The notes under the pieces were generated by a model. It did not search any database. It was given only the letters and a program-made list of their open reading frames with translations, and was not told the origin of the DNA. From contig CAZCQH010000027.1 in the NCBI GenBank assembly GCA_964500805.1, positions 7,419-71,418 on the forward strand: DNA of 64,000 nucleotides, written 5' to 3'. A program made the position numbers and the translations under genes. Every line of letters starts with the position of its first letter. Position 1 is the first letter of the stretch. Shown piece after piece: positions 42,132 through 51,562 of the stretch. The DNA is from Ga0077555 sp964500805 (GTDB lineage Bacteria > Pseudomonadota > Alphaproteobacteria > Rhizobiales > Hyphomicrobiaceae).

Positions 42132-42400
42132 GGACTGATCTGCGGCGCCCCCAGTCGCGGTGTCCGGCGGCAACTGAGCCCGCCGAGACAAAGGGAATCC
42201 CGGCAAAACCTGCGCCGAGACCAAAGGTAATGGAATTCGCGGGTACTCATACAGGCGTGCCGATAGCGTTGCAACCAGCCCGACCCAGCGTGTGTCCGAC
42301 CTGCGGCCCAACTGCAAAGCCTGTCCGGACAACTTCTCGCACTCGGTCCGGCTCGCTTGACAAGGTGTTGAGGCGCCATGCCAATGCGGCCATGCGAGAG

Positions 42401-43150
42401 ATGAATGCCAATGCCACGGAATCAACGCTCGATCCGGCCGAGGTCGAGCGCTTCGCGCGCATGGCCCAGGAATGGTGGGACCCTAACGGGAAGTTCCGGC
42501 CATTGCACAAGCTCGGCCCCGCGCGGCTGCAGTTCATTCGTGATCGCATCGCCGGCCATTTCAAGCGGGATACCGCGCAGCTGCGCCCGCTGAATGGTCT
42601 CCGAGTACTCGACATCGGCTGCGGCGGTGGGCTTGTCGCCGAGCCTGTGACACGCCTCGGCGCCGACGTGACGGGGATTGATCCCGCAAGCGAAAGCATC
42701 GCGGCAGCCAGGGCTCACGCCAGCGAGGTCGGCCTCGATATCGACTACCGATCGACAACGGTCGAAGCACTGTTCCAGGAGAGGGCGACATTTGATGCCG
42801 TGCTTTGCCTCGAAGTGGTCGAGCACGTTCCCGACCCGGGCGCATTCCTGAAGCTGTGCGCCGGCCTGATCAAGCCCGGTGGCCTGTTGGTTGCTTCCAC
42901 GATCAATCGCACGGTGAAGGCCTACGTGCTGGCGATCGTAGGCGCCGAGTACGTGATGCGCTGGCTTCCCATCGGCACCCACCAGTGGGAACGGTTCGTG
43001 ACGCCCGACGAGCTCGCGCGCTATTGCGCGGCGGCCGGCCTCGGTCCCGCATTCTCCGACGGCATTGTCTACAGCCCGTTGACCGACCGCTGGTCACTTT
43101 CGTCCGACACCGATGTGAACTTCATGGCGGCCGCTGCCAAACCGGCATGA
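42401..43150 (+). CDS. ubiG: ubiquinone biosynthesis O-methyltransferase UbiG
   Basis: SAM-dependent methyltransferase performing both O-methylations of ubiquinone synthesis, 249 residues. Motif I reads LDIGCGGGLVAEP at about 70-82, and the family block AQEWWDPNGKFRPLHKLGP is near the N-terminus. The start is taken at ATG 42401 after CGAGAG; an ATG three codons earlier is equally possible. It is divergent from lysC and convergent with the TSUP permease, 13 bp away. Confidence 0.95.
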   Translation: MNANATESTLDPAEVERFARMAQEWWDPNGKFRPLHKLGPARLQFIRDRIAGHFKRDTAQLRPLNGLRVLDIGCGGGLVAEPVTRLGADVTGIDPASESIAAARAHASEVGLDIDYRSTTVEALFQERATFDAVLCLEVVEHVPDPGAFLKLCAGLIKPGGLLVASTINRTVKAYVLAIVGAEYVMRWLPIGTHQWERFVTPDELARYCAAAGLGPAFSDGIVYSPLTDRWSLSSDTDVNFMAAAAKPA

Positions 43151-43163
43151 CGGCGCGAGATGG

Positions 43164-44084
43164 TCAGCGCAGCACCTCGACAGACATCAGCTCGCTCGGC
43201 ACCAATATGAGAGAAACCATCATTCGAGTCGCGACTATGAGAACAAGCAGCGCCAGCGCCGCGCGCAGCTGTTCCGCGCTCAGTTTCTCGCCGAGTCGAA
43301 CGCCGATTTGGGCACCCGTCACCCCGCCCGCAATCAGCGGCGCAGCCAGCAACACGTCGACGCTGTAGTTCTCGGTGGCCTGCAACAGAGTCGTAACCAC
43401 CGTGATGAACACGATCTGAAATGCAGACGTGCCGAGCGCGATTTTGGTTGGTACGCGCAGCAGGTAGATCAGGGCGGGAACGAGCAGGAACCCTCCGCCG
43501 ACCCCCATGATCGCCGTCAGCCAGCCGACCAGAATGCCGATCGCCAGCGGCGGAATGGCGCTGATGTAGAGCTTCGACCTCCGAAACCGGCGCTTGAGCG
43601 GCAGCCGTTGAATGAGATTATGATGGGCGACACGTCGAATGCTGGCCTTGGCCCGGGGCTTTCCTGTCTTCAGGATCGCGTTGACACTTTCGATCAGCAT
43701 CAACGAGCCGATGGTACCGAGCACCACCACGTACGCGAGCGTGGTGAACAGATCCAGTTGACCGATCGCTTTGAGCGCCTGCTGCAGCTTCACGCCGCTT
43801 GTCGCACCTGCCAAGCCACCTGCGATAAGCAACCAGCCCATATGCACGTCGACATTGGAGCGCGACCAGTGAGCCAGTGCGCTCGCGATCGATGACGCCG
43901 CAACTTGGCTCGCACCGGTGCCGACCGCGATCGACGGCGGTACGCCGAGAAAAATCAACATCGGCGTCAAAAGGAAACCGCCGCCGATTCCGAACATGCC
44001 CGAGATGATGCCGATGGCGAGGCCTAGGCCCAGCAACAGTGGCAGCGACAGCGACATTTCAGCAATCGGGAGGTAAATCTGCAT
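43164..44084 (-). CDS. TSUP family (TauE/SafE) sulfite/anion permease
   Basis: A 306-residue inner-membrane permease with about eight helices and two homologous halves. The duplicated signature appears as GMFGIGGGFLLTPMLIFLG and GVGGGFLLVPALIYLLRVP. The start is MQIYLPIAEMSLS. A His/Arg-rich cytoplasmic loop (HHNLIQRLPLKRRFRR) divides the halves. These proteins export sulfite or organosulfonates; the substrate here is not known. Alanine dehydrogenase lies upstream on the same strand. Confidence 0.9.
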   Translation of the reverse strand: MQIYLPIAEMSLSLPLLLGLGLAIGIISGMFGIGGGFLLTPMLIFLGVPPSIAVGTGASQVAASSIASALAHWSRSNVDVHMGWLLIAGGLAGATSGVKLQQALKAIGQLDLFTTLAYVVVLGTIGSLMLIESVNAILKTGKPRAKASIRRVAHHNLIQRLPLKRRFRRSKLYISAIPPLAIGILVGWLTAIMGVGGGFLLVPALIYLLRVPTKIALGTSAFQIVFITVVTTLLQATENYSVDVLLAAPLIAGGVTGAQIGVRLGEKLSAEQLRAALALLVLIVATRMMVSLILVPSELMSVEVLR

Positions 44085-44158
44085 GCGAGTTTTGCGTCTC
44101 TCAGTGCACAGCAACTCGGCAGACCCGCATAAGGCTTGTCTGTAGGCGGTGACGGCGG

Positions 44159-45271
44159 TCAGAACGCTTGCAACGAATCGGTGAATGGCAATTTCAGCGC
44201 TTCCGCTACTGCCGGGTGCGTGATCTTGCCGGCGTGCACATTGAGGCCGTTGCGCAGGTGCGGATCCTCGGCAAGCGCTTTCTTCGGGCCCTTGTCGGCG
44301 ATCGCCAGCATGAACGGCAGCGTCGCATTGTTGAGCGCAAACGTGGATGTACGCGCCACTGCGCCGGGCATGTTGGCCACGCAGTAATGCACCACCTCGT
44401 CGACGACATACGTGGGACTGGCGTGAGTCGTGGGTTTTGACGTCTCCGCGCAACCACCCTGATCGATGGAGATATCGACGATCACCGAACCCCGCGGCAT
44501 GTCCTTCACGTGCTGGCGCGTGATGAGCCGCGGCGCTGCCGCGCCCGGCACCAGCACGGCGCCGATGACGAGATCGGCGGTGAGTATTTGCTCCTCCACC
44601 GCCTGCCGCGTCGAATAAAGCGTGGTGATCGACGCGCCGAACTGCTGTTTTATGGCATAGAGGCGCTCGACGTTTACGTCGAGAATTGTAACGTCGGCTT
44701 CAAGACCGACGGCCATGTGGGCCGCATTGAAGCCGGCAACGCCTGCTCCGAGCACGACGACTTTCGCTGGCGCCACACCCGCCACGCCGCCGAGCAGCAT
44801 GCCGCGTCCGCCTTGCGCGATCTCGAGACAGTGCGCGCCGCATTGCACGGACATGCGCCCCGCGACCTCACTCATCGGTGCAAGCAACGGCAAACCGCCC
44901 CGTGAGCTCGTCACCGTTTCGTAGGCGATTGCCGTTACACCGGACTTCATCAGCGCCGCTGTCTGCTGCGGATCAGGCGCCAGATGCAGGTACGTAAACA
45001 GCGTCTGGTTCTCACGCAGCATTCTGCATTCATTGGGCTGTGGCTCCTTCACCTTCACGATGAGGTCGGCTGTCGCAAAGATTTCCTCGGCCGTTTCAAT
45101 GATCGTCGCGCCGGCGCGCCGATAATCATCGTCGAAAATGCCGATGCGGCCGGCGGCATCGCTCTGGATCATCACCTCGTGACCGTGCGCCACGGCTTCA
45201 CGCACTGAGACCGGTGTCAGGCCGACTCGGTATTCGTGGTTTTTGATCTCCTTCGGGACGCCGATCTTCAT
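44159..45271 (-). CDS. ald: alanine dehydrogenase
   Basis: NAD-dependent L-alanine/pyruvate interconversion, 370 residues as usual. It starts MKIGVPKEIKNHEYRVGLTP, the family hallmark, with AAGAGG upstream. Other marks are LFTYLHLAPD (catalytic His), the Rossmann loop VVLGAGVAGFNAA and PRGSVIVDISIDQGGCAETS. It is followed by the TSUP permease 74 bp downstream. It probably serves alanine catabolism or ammonia balance. Confidence 0.96.
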   Translation of the reverse strand: MKIGVPKEIKNHEYRVGLTPVSVREAVAHGHEVMIQSDAAGRIGIFDDDYRRAGATIIETAEEIFATADLIVKVKEPQPNECRMLRENQTLFTYLHLAPDPQQTAALMKSGVTAIAYETVTSSRGGLPLLAPMSEVAGRMSVQCGAHCLEIAQGGRGMLLGGVAGVAPAKVVVLGAGVAGFNAAHMAVGLEADVTILDVNVERLYAIKQQFGASITTLYSTRQAVEEQILTADLVIGAVLVPGAAAPRLITRQHVKDMPRGSVIVDISIDQGGCAETSKPTTHASPTYVVDEVVHYCVANMPGAVARTSTFALNNATLPFMLAIADKGPKKALAEDPHLRNGLNVHAGKITHPAVAEALKLPFTDSLQAF

Positions 45272-45361
45272 GGGGCTCGCCTCTTGGGTCACGCGGGTGC
45301 CGCCCGCCGCGGTAGCGCAGTATGCATCAATCACCGGTCCAGGTCGAAGCGCGACCAAAGC

Positions 45362-46321
45362 TCAACGTGGCGCCGCCGCACGGCGGAGCCGATCGTTGAT
45401 GGCGGCGCCGAGACCCGTCTCCGGTATTGGCATCACAGCGATGGATGTCAGTCCGGCACGGTCGAGGGCACGCAGCGCGGCGAAGAGATTGGCTGCCGCT
45501 TCTTTAAGATCGCCGCTGGGGCTCAAATTTATGACAGGGCCCGCGTGCGCCGGAGCGCTGCGGCCGAACGCGATCAGGCCCTCACCTGGGCTTCCCGCCC
45601 GTGCGTTGAGACGAAGGCTGGCATTCGGCGCATAATGGCTTTCCAGTTGACCCGGTGCTGAGGGCCTGTCGCCAGCGATAGGCGCCGTCAATCGCGGCAC
45701 GGCGCCGACGACCGCTGCGATGGCTTCACCCGTCACCGCGCCAGGACGCAACAGCAGCGGCTCGGGGCCAGACACGTCCAAGATTGTCGACTCGATGCCT
45801 GCGTCGGCGGGACCACCGTCGAGAATCATTGCGACGCTGTCGCCGAGGTCGAACCAGACATGCTCCGCCCGTGTCGCGCTCACATGACCTGAGCGATTTG
45901 CCGATGGCGCTGCAATGGGAATGCCGGCGGCCTTCAGCAAGGTTTCTGCCACTGGATGCGAGGGCACGCGGATCGCAACAGTGTCGAGACCTGACGTCGT
46001 GAGATCCGCAACGGCGCAGCGTTCCCGCTTCTTGACGACCAGTGTCAACGGCCCGGGCCAGAACACCGCGGCGAGCCCGTAGGCTAGCTCGTTGAGCTCG
46101 CCGAGCTGATCGGCTGCCGTGAGGTCAGGAACATGGACGATCAGTGGATTGAATCGTGGCCGTCCCTTGGCCTCGAAAATGCCCGCGACCGCGAGCCCGT
46201 TCGTCGCATCGGCGCCAAGCCCGTAGACCGTCTCCGTCGGGAATGCCACAAGCTTGCCCCGGCGCAGCAGCTGCGCGGCGGTCATGATCGTTTCAGAGCT
46301 TGCGGCGACCGGTTGTGGCAT
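45362..46321 (-). CDS. L-threonylcarbamoyladenylate synthase, Sua5 type
   Basis: Makes threonylcarbamoyl-AMP for the universal t6A37 tRNA modification. The 319 residues comprise an N-terminal YrdC domain (LVAFPTETVYGLGADATN, then APSANRSGHVSATRAEHV) and the C-terminal Sua5 domain after the linker near SAPGQLESHYAPNAS. The ATG at MPQPVAASS has only a weak binding site. It is divergent from the acyl-CoA dehydrogenase gene across a 324-bp gap. Confidence 0.95.
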   Translation of the reverse strand: MPQPVAASSETIMTAAQLLRRGKLVAFPTETVYGLGADATNGLAVAGIFEAKGRPRFNPLIVHVPDLTAADQLGELNELAYGLAAVFWPGPLTLVVKKRERCAVADLTTSGLDTVAIRVPSHPVAETLLKAAGIPIAAPSANRSGHVSATRAEHVWFDLGDSVAMILDGGPADAGIESTILDVSGPEPLLLRPGAVTGEAIAAVVGAVPRLTAPIAGDRPSAPGQLESHYAPNASLRLNARAGSPGEGLIAFGRSAPAHAGPVINLSPSGDLKEAAANLFAALRALDRAGLTSIAVMPIPETGLGAAINDRLRRAAAPR

Positions 46322-46645
46322 GTCTTTTTTCTACTGCCTGTGGGGGGGAGTTCATGTCGTCAGGCCCTGGCAGGCAAAAGCCCGATGGCCGGCCTTGGCC
46401 CTGTTGTCAGGTGAAAAACTCTTCGACGGTCATCTGTCGTATTGCAGTCCGGCTCATCGATTGAACGTCTCAAACAACCATAGCACATTTCTGCTGCGCT
46501 TTCTTACCGAGGGGTCAGGACCATCGCGTGATCCCTCTGAGGTCGGCGATCCTGCTAAAGGTGAAAGTCCAGGTGTTTTAAGCTCGAGCCGTTCAGCTTA
46601 TTGTGCGCGACAAACGATCGGCCGAACTCAGAGGGACACAACCCC
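46322..46645. promoter_or_regulatory. 324-bp divergent intergenic region, no gene
   Basis: Separates the Sua5 gene (minus) from the acyl-CoA dehydrogenase (plus), so it carries both promoters. Its middle is relatively AT-rich. An imperfect 9-bp inverted repeat (GAGGGGTCA at 46509 with TGATCCCTC at 46529) could be an operator or mRNA stem. No RNA gene or riboswitch was recognised. Confidence 0.4.
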
Positions 46646-48436
46646 ATGACCTACCAGGCACCCGTAGATGACATCATGTTTGCGCTCAAGACGGCGGTGG
46701 GGCTCGAGGGACTGATTGAGCAAGGCGTCGTCGAAGCGGACGAGGACACGATCCGCGCCGTGCTGGAGGAGGCCGGCAAGTTCGGATCCGAAGTGCTGGC
46801 CCCACTATCGCGGCCGGGCGATGAGACCGGCTCGAAGCTGGTCGATGGAAAGGTGGAAACGCCGGCCGGTTGGAAGGACGCCTACACCGCTTTTGCCGAA
46901 GGTGGATGGGCGTCGCTGGCCGCGCCGGAAAGTCTCGGCGGCCAAGGGCTGCCCGAAGTCGTTTCTATGGCGGCGTGTGAGATCTGGAATTCGGCAAACC
47001 TCGCTTTCGGGCTCTGCCCGCTGCTGACCCAAGGCGCGATCGACGCCGTGAGCGCGCACGGCAGCGACTATCTGAAATCCACCTACCTGCCGAAAATGGC
47101 GTCGGGTCAGTGGACCGGCACAATGAACCTGACCGAGCCGCATGCGGGCTCAGATCTCGGATTCCTGCGCTCCAAGGCCGTGCCGCAGGGCGACGGCACC
47201 TACCGCATCACCGGAACCAAGATTTTCATCACCTACGGCGATCACGAGCTGACCGAGAACATCATACATCTCGTGCTGGCCCGGCTCCCCGATGCGCCTC
47301 CCGGCACGCGCGGCATTTCGCTGTTCCTGGTGCCGAAGGTGCTGGTCAATAAGGACGGCTCGCTCGGCGCGCGCAATGATGTGGTCTGCGCCAGCCTCGA
47401 GCACAAGCTCGGCATCCACGCCTCGCCTACGTGCGTGATGAAGTACGGCGAGAAGGGTGATGGCGCCGTCGGGTATCTCGTCGGAGAGGAGAACCGCGGC
47501 CTCAACACCATGTTCATCATGATGAACGCGGCCCGTCTTGCGGTCGGCATTCAAGGCGTCGCTGTCGCCGAGCGCGCAACGCAGCACGCGATCGCCTACG
47601 CGAAAGAGCGCAAGCAGGGCCGCTCGGCGCGCGGCAGAGCGGGGGAGATGAGCCCGATCATCGAGCACGCAGACGTGCGCCGCAACCTGATGACAATGAA
47701 GGCGATGACCCAAGCTGCGCGTGCCATCTGTCTTGTCACCGCGCGCGAACTCGATATCGCGCACCACGCGAAAGACGCCGCGGCACGCAAGGCAGCGGCT
47801 GATCGCGCGGCGCTGCTGACACCGATTGCGAAAGCCTTCTCGACGGACATCGGTTGCGAGGTGGCCTCGATCGGCGTGCAGGTCCACGGCGGCATGGGCT
47901 TTATCGAGGAAACGGGCGCGGCTCAGCATTATCGCGATGCACGCATCCTGCCGATCTATGAAGGCACCAACGGCATCCAGGCCATCGACCTCGTGACGCG
48001 CAAGCTGCCGCTCGAAGGCGGCAAGGTCGTCGAGGCGTACATCGGCGAGCTGCAGAAGACAGCGGACGAGGTCCGCGCATCCAATCGGCCCGAGTTCGGC
48101 AAGATGGGCGAGCGCCTTTCCGCCGCGGTCGACGCGCTCGCGGACTCCTCGCACTGGCTCGGTGGTGCGCTCGCCAGGAGCCCTGACGGTGCGCTTGCTG
48201 GCGCGCAGCCTTATTTGCGGCTGTTCGGACTGGCCGCGGGCGGCACGTATCTCGCTCGCGGGGCTTTGGCGGCGGTGCGGGATGGTGCGAGCGCCGATGG
48301 AAGTGCCGCGGCCCGTATCGCACTTGCGCGGTTCTTTGCTGAGAATCTGGCGGCGACGGCGCCGGGGCTGCGCGATGCGATAATCACCGGCGCCGATTCG
48401 GCACTCGTCCTCGAACCCGAGGTGCTCGCTGGGTGA
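46646..48436 (+). CDS. acyl-CoA dehydrogenase, DmdC/AcdA long-form family
   Basis: A 596-residue flavoprotein, longer than standard acyl-CoA dehydrogenases because of an extra C-terminal domain, as in 3-methylmercaptopropionyl-CoA dehydrogenase DmdC and relatives. It starts MTYQAPVDDIMFALK with GAGGG upstream. FAD/substrate blocks include WTGTMNLTEPHAGSDLG and KIFITYGDHELTENI. The catalytic Glu segment is ARILPIYEGTNGIQA. The substrate may be a fatty acyl-CoA rather than the DMSP intermediate. The stop overlaps the next gene's GTG start. Confidence 0.92.
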   Translation: MTYQAPVDDIMFALKTAVGLEGLIEQGVVEADEDTIRAVLEEAGKFGSEVLAPLSRPGDETGSKLVDGKVETPAGWKDAYTAFAEGGWASLAAPESLGGQGLPEVVSMAACEIWNSANLAFGLCPLLTQGAIDAVSAHGSDYLKSTYLPKMASGQWTGTMNLTEPHAGSDLGFLRSKAVPQGDGTYRITGTKIFITYGDHELTENIIHLVLARLPDAPPGTRGISLFLVPKVLVNKDGSLGARNDVVCASLEHKLGIHASPTCVMKYGEKGDGAVGYLVGEENRGLNTMFIMMNAARLAVGIQGVAVAERATQHAIAYAKERKQGRSARGRAGEMSPIIEHADVRRNLMTMKAMTQAARAICLVTARELDIAHHAKDAAARKAAADRAALLTPIAKAFSTDIGCEVASIGVQVHGGMGFIEETGAAQHYRDARILPIYEGTNGIQAIDLVTRKLPLEGGKVVEAYIGELQKTADEVRASNRPEFGKMGERLSAAVDALADSSHWLGGALARSPDGALAGAQPYLRLFGLAAGGTYLARGALAAVRDGASADGSAAARIALARFFAENLAATAPGLRDAIITGADSALVLEPEVLAG

Positions 48437-49407
48437 CGGCGGTGTGGCCCGAGCCTGCCGGTTGGCGTTGGCGCGACCGTCTGCTCTATGCGAGCCTCTG
48501 GGCGGTCACCTTTCCGACGCTTGTTGGGATGCTGGCGTTCGCACGGCCGGAGTGGGACCCAATCAATCACGGCCGGCCGATACTGCTCGCTGCTGCAGCG
48601 TCGATACTGCTCGCCGCGCAACTCATGCGCGATCGATTCGCAGTCGGCGTGGCGGTGCTCGCCCTCGGCATAAATGCCCTCTGGACCGCAAGCGCATTCG
48701 AGCCGCCGGCACGCACCGAGGCTCATCGCTTCGCCCAGCCCGATCCGGTCGCGCAGCTGAAGGTCATCACCTTCAACATGTGGATCCACAATCGTCGCAT
48801 CGACGATGCGATTCGGTTTTTGCAGCAGGAGCAGGCCGACCTCGTTCTGCTACTTGAGGTGCCGCGAGCCTATCGTAAGGAGGTTGAGCAGCGGCTTGGG
48901 GACATCTACCCCGCGGTGCACAGCTGTCCGCTGATGCGTGGCTGCGACGGCTTGTTGCTGTCGCGCTACCCTATGCTCCAGGCCTCTTACCACCAGCGCG
49001 ATGCCGACCTGCCGCCGTTGGTCTATGCTCGTCTTCAGTTGCCATCGGGCCGCACGATCGACGTTACCGGCACGCACATGTCGAGACCCAATGCCGTGCG
49101 CCGGCAAATGCGCGAGATCGACGGCATGATCGAGTTCCTGAGCACGCGTAGCGGCCCCATGGTTCTGCTCGGCGACTTCAATCTGACGCCCTGGTCGTCG
49201 CTGCTGGCCCGGCTTGAACGGCGCGCCGGGATGCAACGGCACGCAACGTTTGGAGGGAGTTGGCCTGCGCAAAACTGGTACGAGTTTCCAGTCTTCATGA
49301 TCGACCACGTGCTTACATCGCGCGGCGCCGCTTCGGCATCTATCTCGTATGGGCCGCGTCTAGGCTCGGACCATTTGCCGGTTATCGCGCGATTGACGCT
49401 GCAGTGA
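48433..49407 (+). CDS. membrane-anchored endonuclease/exonuclease/phosphatase family protein
   Basis: A 324-residue protein. Two or three N-terminal membrane helices (about 17-85) precede an EEP catalytic domain (about 108-324). Motifs are KVITFNMW, LLLLEVPRA with the metal-binding Glu, GTHMSRP, LLGDFNLTPWS and the terminal GSDHLPVIARL. The domain should face the periplasm, like sphingomyelinase-type or phosphatase homologues. The GTG start overlaps the acyl-CoA dehydrogenase stop by four bases, so translation is coupled. Confidence 0.88.
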   Translation: MTAVWPEPAGWRWRDRLLYASLWAVTFPTLVGMLAFARPEWDPINHGRPILLAAAASILLAAQLMRDRFAVGVAVLALGINALWTASAFEPPARTEAHRFAQPDPVAQLKVITFNMWIHNRRIDDAIRFLQQEQADLVLLLEVPRAYRKEVEQRLGDIYPAVHSCPLMRGCDGLLLSRYPMLQASYHQRDADLPPLVYARLQLPSGRTIDVTGTHMSRPNAVRRQMREIDGMIEFLSTRSGPMVLLGDFNLTPWSSLLARLERRAGMQRHATFGGSWPAQNWYEFPVFMIDHVLTSRGAASASISYGPRLGSDHLPVIARLTLQ

Positions 49408-49572
49408 GGCCAGAGCCTGCGGAGGCAGCCCCGGCGTCTGAACGAAAGTTGTGACGAAGTACGTGCGGCTCCGGATTTGGCTCCACATCGCTCGAACAGG
49501 CACTTCCTTGACAGCATGGGCTGGATGCTCGACCGTTCTGGGAACATGTCAGAGGTCGCAACGGAGGCCACA

Positions 49573-50457
49573 GTGACGGTCAAAGTCACCAGAATTCATC
49601 CGCTGTTCGTCGGCGAGGTTTCGGAAATCGACATCTCGCAGCCACTCGATGCCGGGACGATCGCAACACTTGAGCGGGCGATCGACGAGCACGGCGTGCT
49701 GGTATTCCGCAATCAAAGCTTGTCGGACGATCAGCAGATCCAGTTTGCACGGCATTTAGGCGAGCCCGAGCGCTATGTCCTTTCCTATCGCAAGAACATC
49801 AAGCTCCGCCTGTCGAACCCCGAGATGGTCGATGTCTCCAATCTGGACGCCGATACGGGAAAGCCGCAAACCGGCAACTCGCGACATCGCATGGTCAACC
49901 TCGGCAACCGCATGTGGCACGCGGACAGCTCATTCCGGCTCCCCTGCGGCGGGCTTTCGATGCTCTTTGCCCATGCGGTTCCGCCGGCCGGCGGCGAGAC
50001 GGAATTTGCCGATACGCGTGCGGCCTATGACGAGCTGCCCGCGGCAACCCGCGCAGCTATTGCGAATCTCGAGGCCGAGCATTCGCTCATGCATTCGCGC
50101 GAGAAGCTCGGCTTCACAGACTTCGCACCCGAAGAGCGCGCCGCGCTGCCTCCCGTGCGACAGCCGCTGGTTCGAAGCTTCGGCCGCTCGGGCCGCAAGG
50201 CGCTGTACCTTGGCGCCCACGCCTCGCACGTCATTGGCATGCCCGTTCCGGAAGGGCGAATGATGCTTATGGACCTGCTCGAACATGCGACGCAGCGCAA
50301 GTTCGTCTACCGGCATGCGTGGCGGGTCGGCGACATGGTGCTGTGGAACAACCGCTGTACGCTTCATCGCGGCATGCCGTACGACGAAAGTTACGCTCGG
50401 GACCTGCGCCGCGTCACGACCAAGGATGATACCGTCGGCCAGTCAGCCGCGGCTTGA
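49573..50457 (+). CDS. TauD/TfdA family Fe(II)/2-oxoglutarate dioxygenase
   Basis: A 294-residue non-heme iron dioxygenase. Iron ligands are His116 and Asp118 in MWHADSSF and His265 in TLHRGMPY; the 2-oxoglutarate-binding Arg lies in ARDLRRV. The GTG start is chosen for its GGAGG six bases upstream and the family N-terminus TVKVTRIHPLFVGEV. An ATG nine codons earlier is the alternative. It resembles 2,4-D/alpha-ketoglutarate TfdA-type enzymes more than TauD. An enoyl-CoA hydratase follows after 69 bp. Confidence 0.92.
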   Translation: MTVKVTRIHPLFVGEVSEIDISQPLDAGTIATLERAIDEHGVLVFRNQSLSDDQQIQFARHLGEPERYVLSYRKNIKLRLSNPEMVDVSNLDADTGKPQTGNSRHRMVNLGNRMWHADSSFRLPCGGLSMLFAHAVPPAGGETEFADTRAAYDELPAATRAAIANLEAEHSLMHSREKLGFTDFAPEERAALPPVRQPLVRSFGRSGRKALYLGAHASHVIGMPVPEGRMMLMDLLEHATQRKFVYRHAWRVGDMVLWNNRCTLHRGMPYDESYARDLRRVTTKDDTVGQSAAA

Positions 50458-50526
50458 GTATCGCATGCATCGGCGAGTTGGTACTTGCGCCTCTAGGTGG
50501 GGCCTCATTTCGCGCGAAAGGTGACC

Positions 50527-51312
50527 ATGAGTGCTGAAATCAACATTGCGCGGGACGGCGGCGTGCAGGTCATCCGCATCAACCGGCCGGACAAGAAGAA
50601 CGCGCTGACGCGGCCCATGTACGATGCGATGACCACCGCCTTGCAGCAGGGCGAGGCGAGCGACGACGTGGCCGTACACATGATCACCGGCACTGGCGGC
50701 GTGTTCACGGCCGGCAATGACATTGGCGATTTTGCCAGGCGCGCTACAGACCTCAATGCGGTGAGCGGCGCCTCGGGTTTCATCGGCACCCTCCCGCAGC
50801 TGAAGAAGCCGTTGGTGGCGGCTGTGGATGGCCTGGCCATCGGGGTCGGCGTGACCATGCTGTTCCATTGCGACCTCGTTTATGCGAGCCCGGTGGCGAG
50901 CTTCCGCACGCCGTTCTTGGATCTCGGGCTCGTCATGGAGGCGGCCTCGAGCCTGACCGCTCCGCGCATCATGGGGCATCAGCGGGCATTCGAGCTCCTG
51001 TGCCTGGGCGAGGCCTTTTCGGCCGAAGACGGCTATCGGGCGGGGTTCGTCAACAAGGTAGTGCCAGCGGCAAATCTCGAGGCCGAGGCGATGAAGGCGG
51101 CGCAACGGCTGGCGGCCAAGCCTCCCGGCGCACTGGCGGCCGCGCGGCGCTTGCTCAAGGGCACGACCGAGCCGGAAGCTCTGGCGCGCATGAAGGAGGA
51201 GGGCCAGGTGTTCTCGGAGCTCATGCGCTCGCCCGAGGCCAAAGAAGCGTTCGCTGCGTTCCTGGAGAAGCGCAAGCCGGACTTTGCCAAGCTGCGCAAG
51301 CGGGGTAGCTGA
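50527..51312 (+). CDS. enoyl-CoA hydratase/isomerase family protein
   Basis: A 261-residue crotonase-fold protein. It starts MSAEINIARDGGVQVIRINR with AAAGGTGA upstream. The oxyanion-hole segments are ITGTGGVFTAGNDIGDF and KPLVAAVDGLAIGVGVTMLF. The usual catalytic Glu pair is not obvious: the second site reads FLDLGLVMEAASS, so isomerase or other crotonase chemistry is possible. It is in tandem with the TauD-type gene. Confidence 0.9.
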   Translation: MSAEINIARDGGVQVIRINRPDKKNALTRPMYDAMTTALQQGEASDDVAVHMITGTGGVFTAGNDIGDFARRATDLNAVSGASGFIGTLPQLKKPLVAAVDGLAIGVGVTMLFHCDLVYASPVASFRTPFLDLGLVMEAASSLTAPRIMGHQRAFELLCLGEAFSAEDGYRAGFVNKVVPAANLEAEAMKAAQRLAAKPPGALAAARRLLKGTTEPEALARMKEEGQVFSELMRSPEAKEAFAAFLEKRKPDFAKLRKRGS

Positions 51313-51562
51313 CATTGAGAATGACAGGGAAGGCTCTTACGGAACACAATGCGAGAACCATTCGCCATCCTCGAAGCTGAAGCCACCTCACCGGCTGATG
51401 ATCAACCAACTCAACGGGCCCTGTTCGACCGGGGCTTGAAACGCAGTCGAGCGGGCCTTATCCTTTTGGCGGGTCACAGAAAGGACTCGACGCTCGGCCG
51501 ATGTTGGTCAACGGCCACCCATTCATGGGTTTGATGGCACACAGAAGGACACTCACCAACCG

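Noticed and set aside
51349..51534. 61-codon plus-strand frame before rsfS
   Set aside because: No ribosome binding site and no protein-like conservation signal; could be chance.
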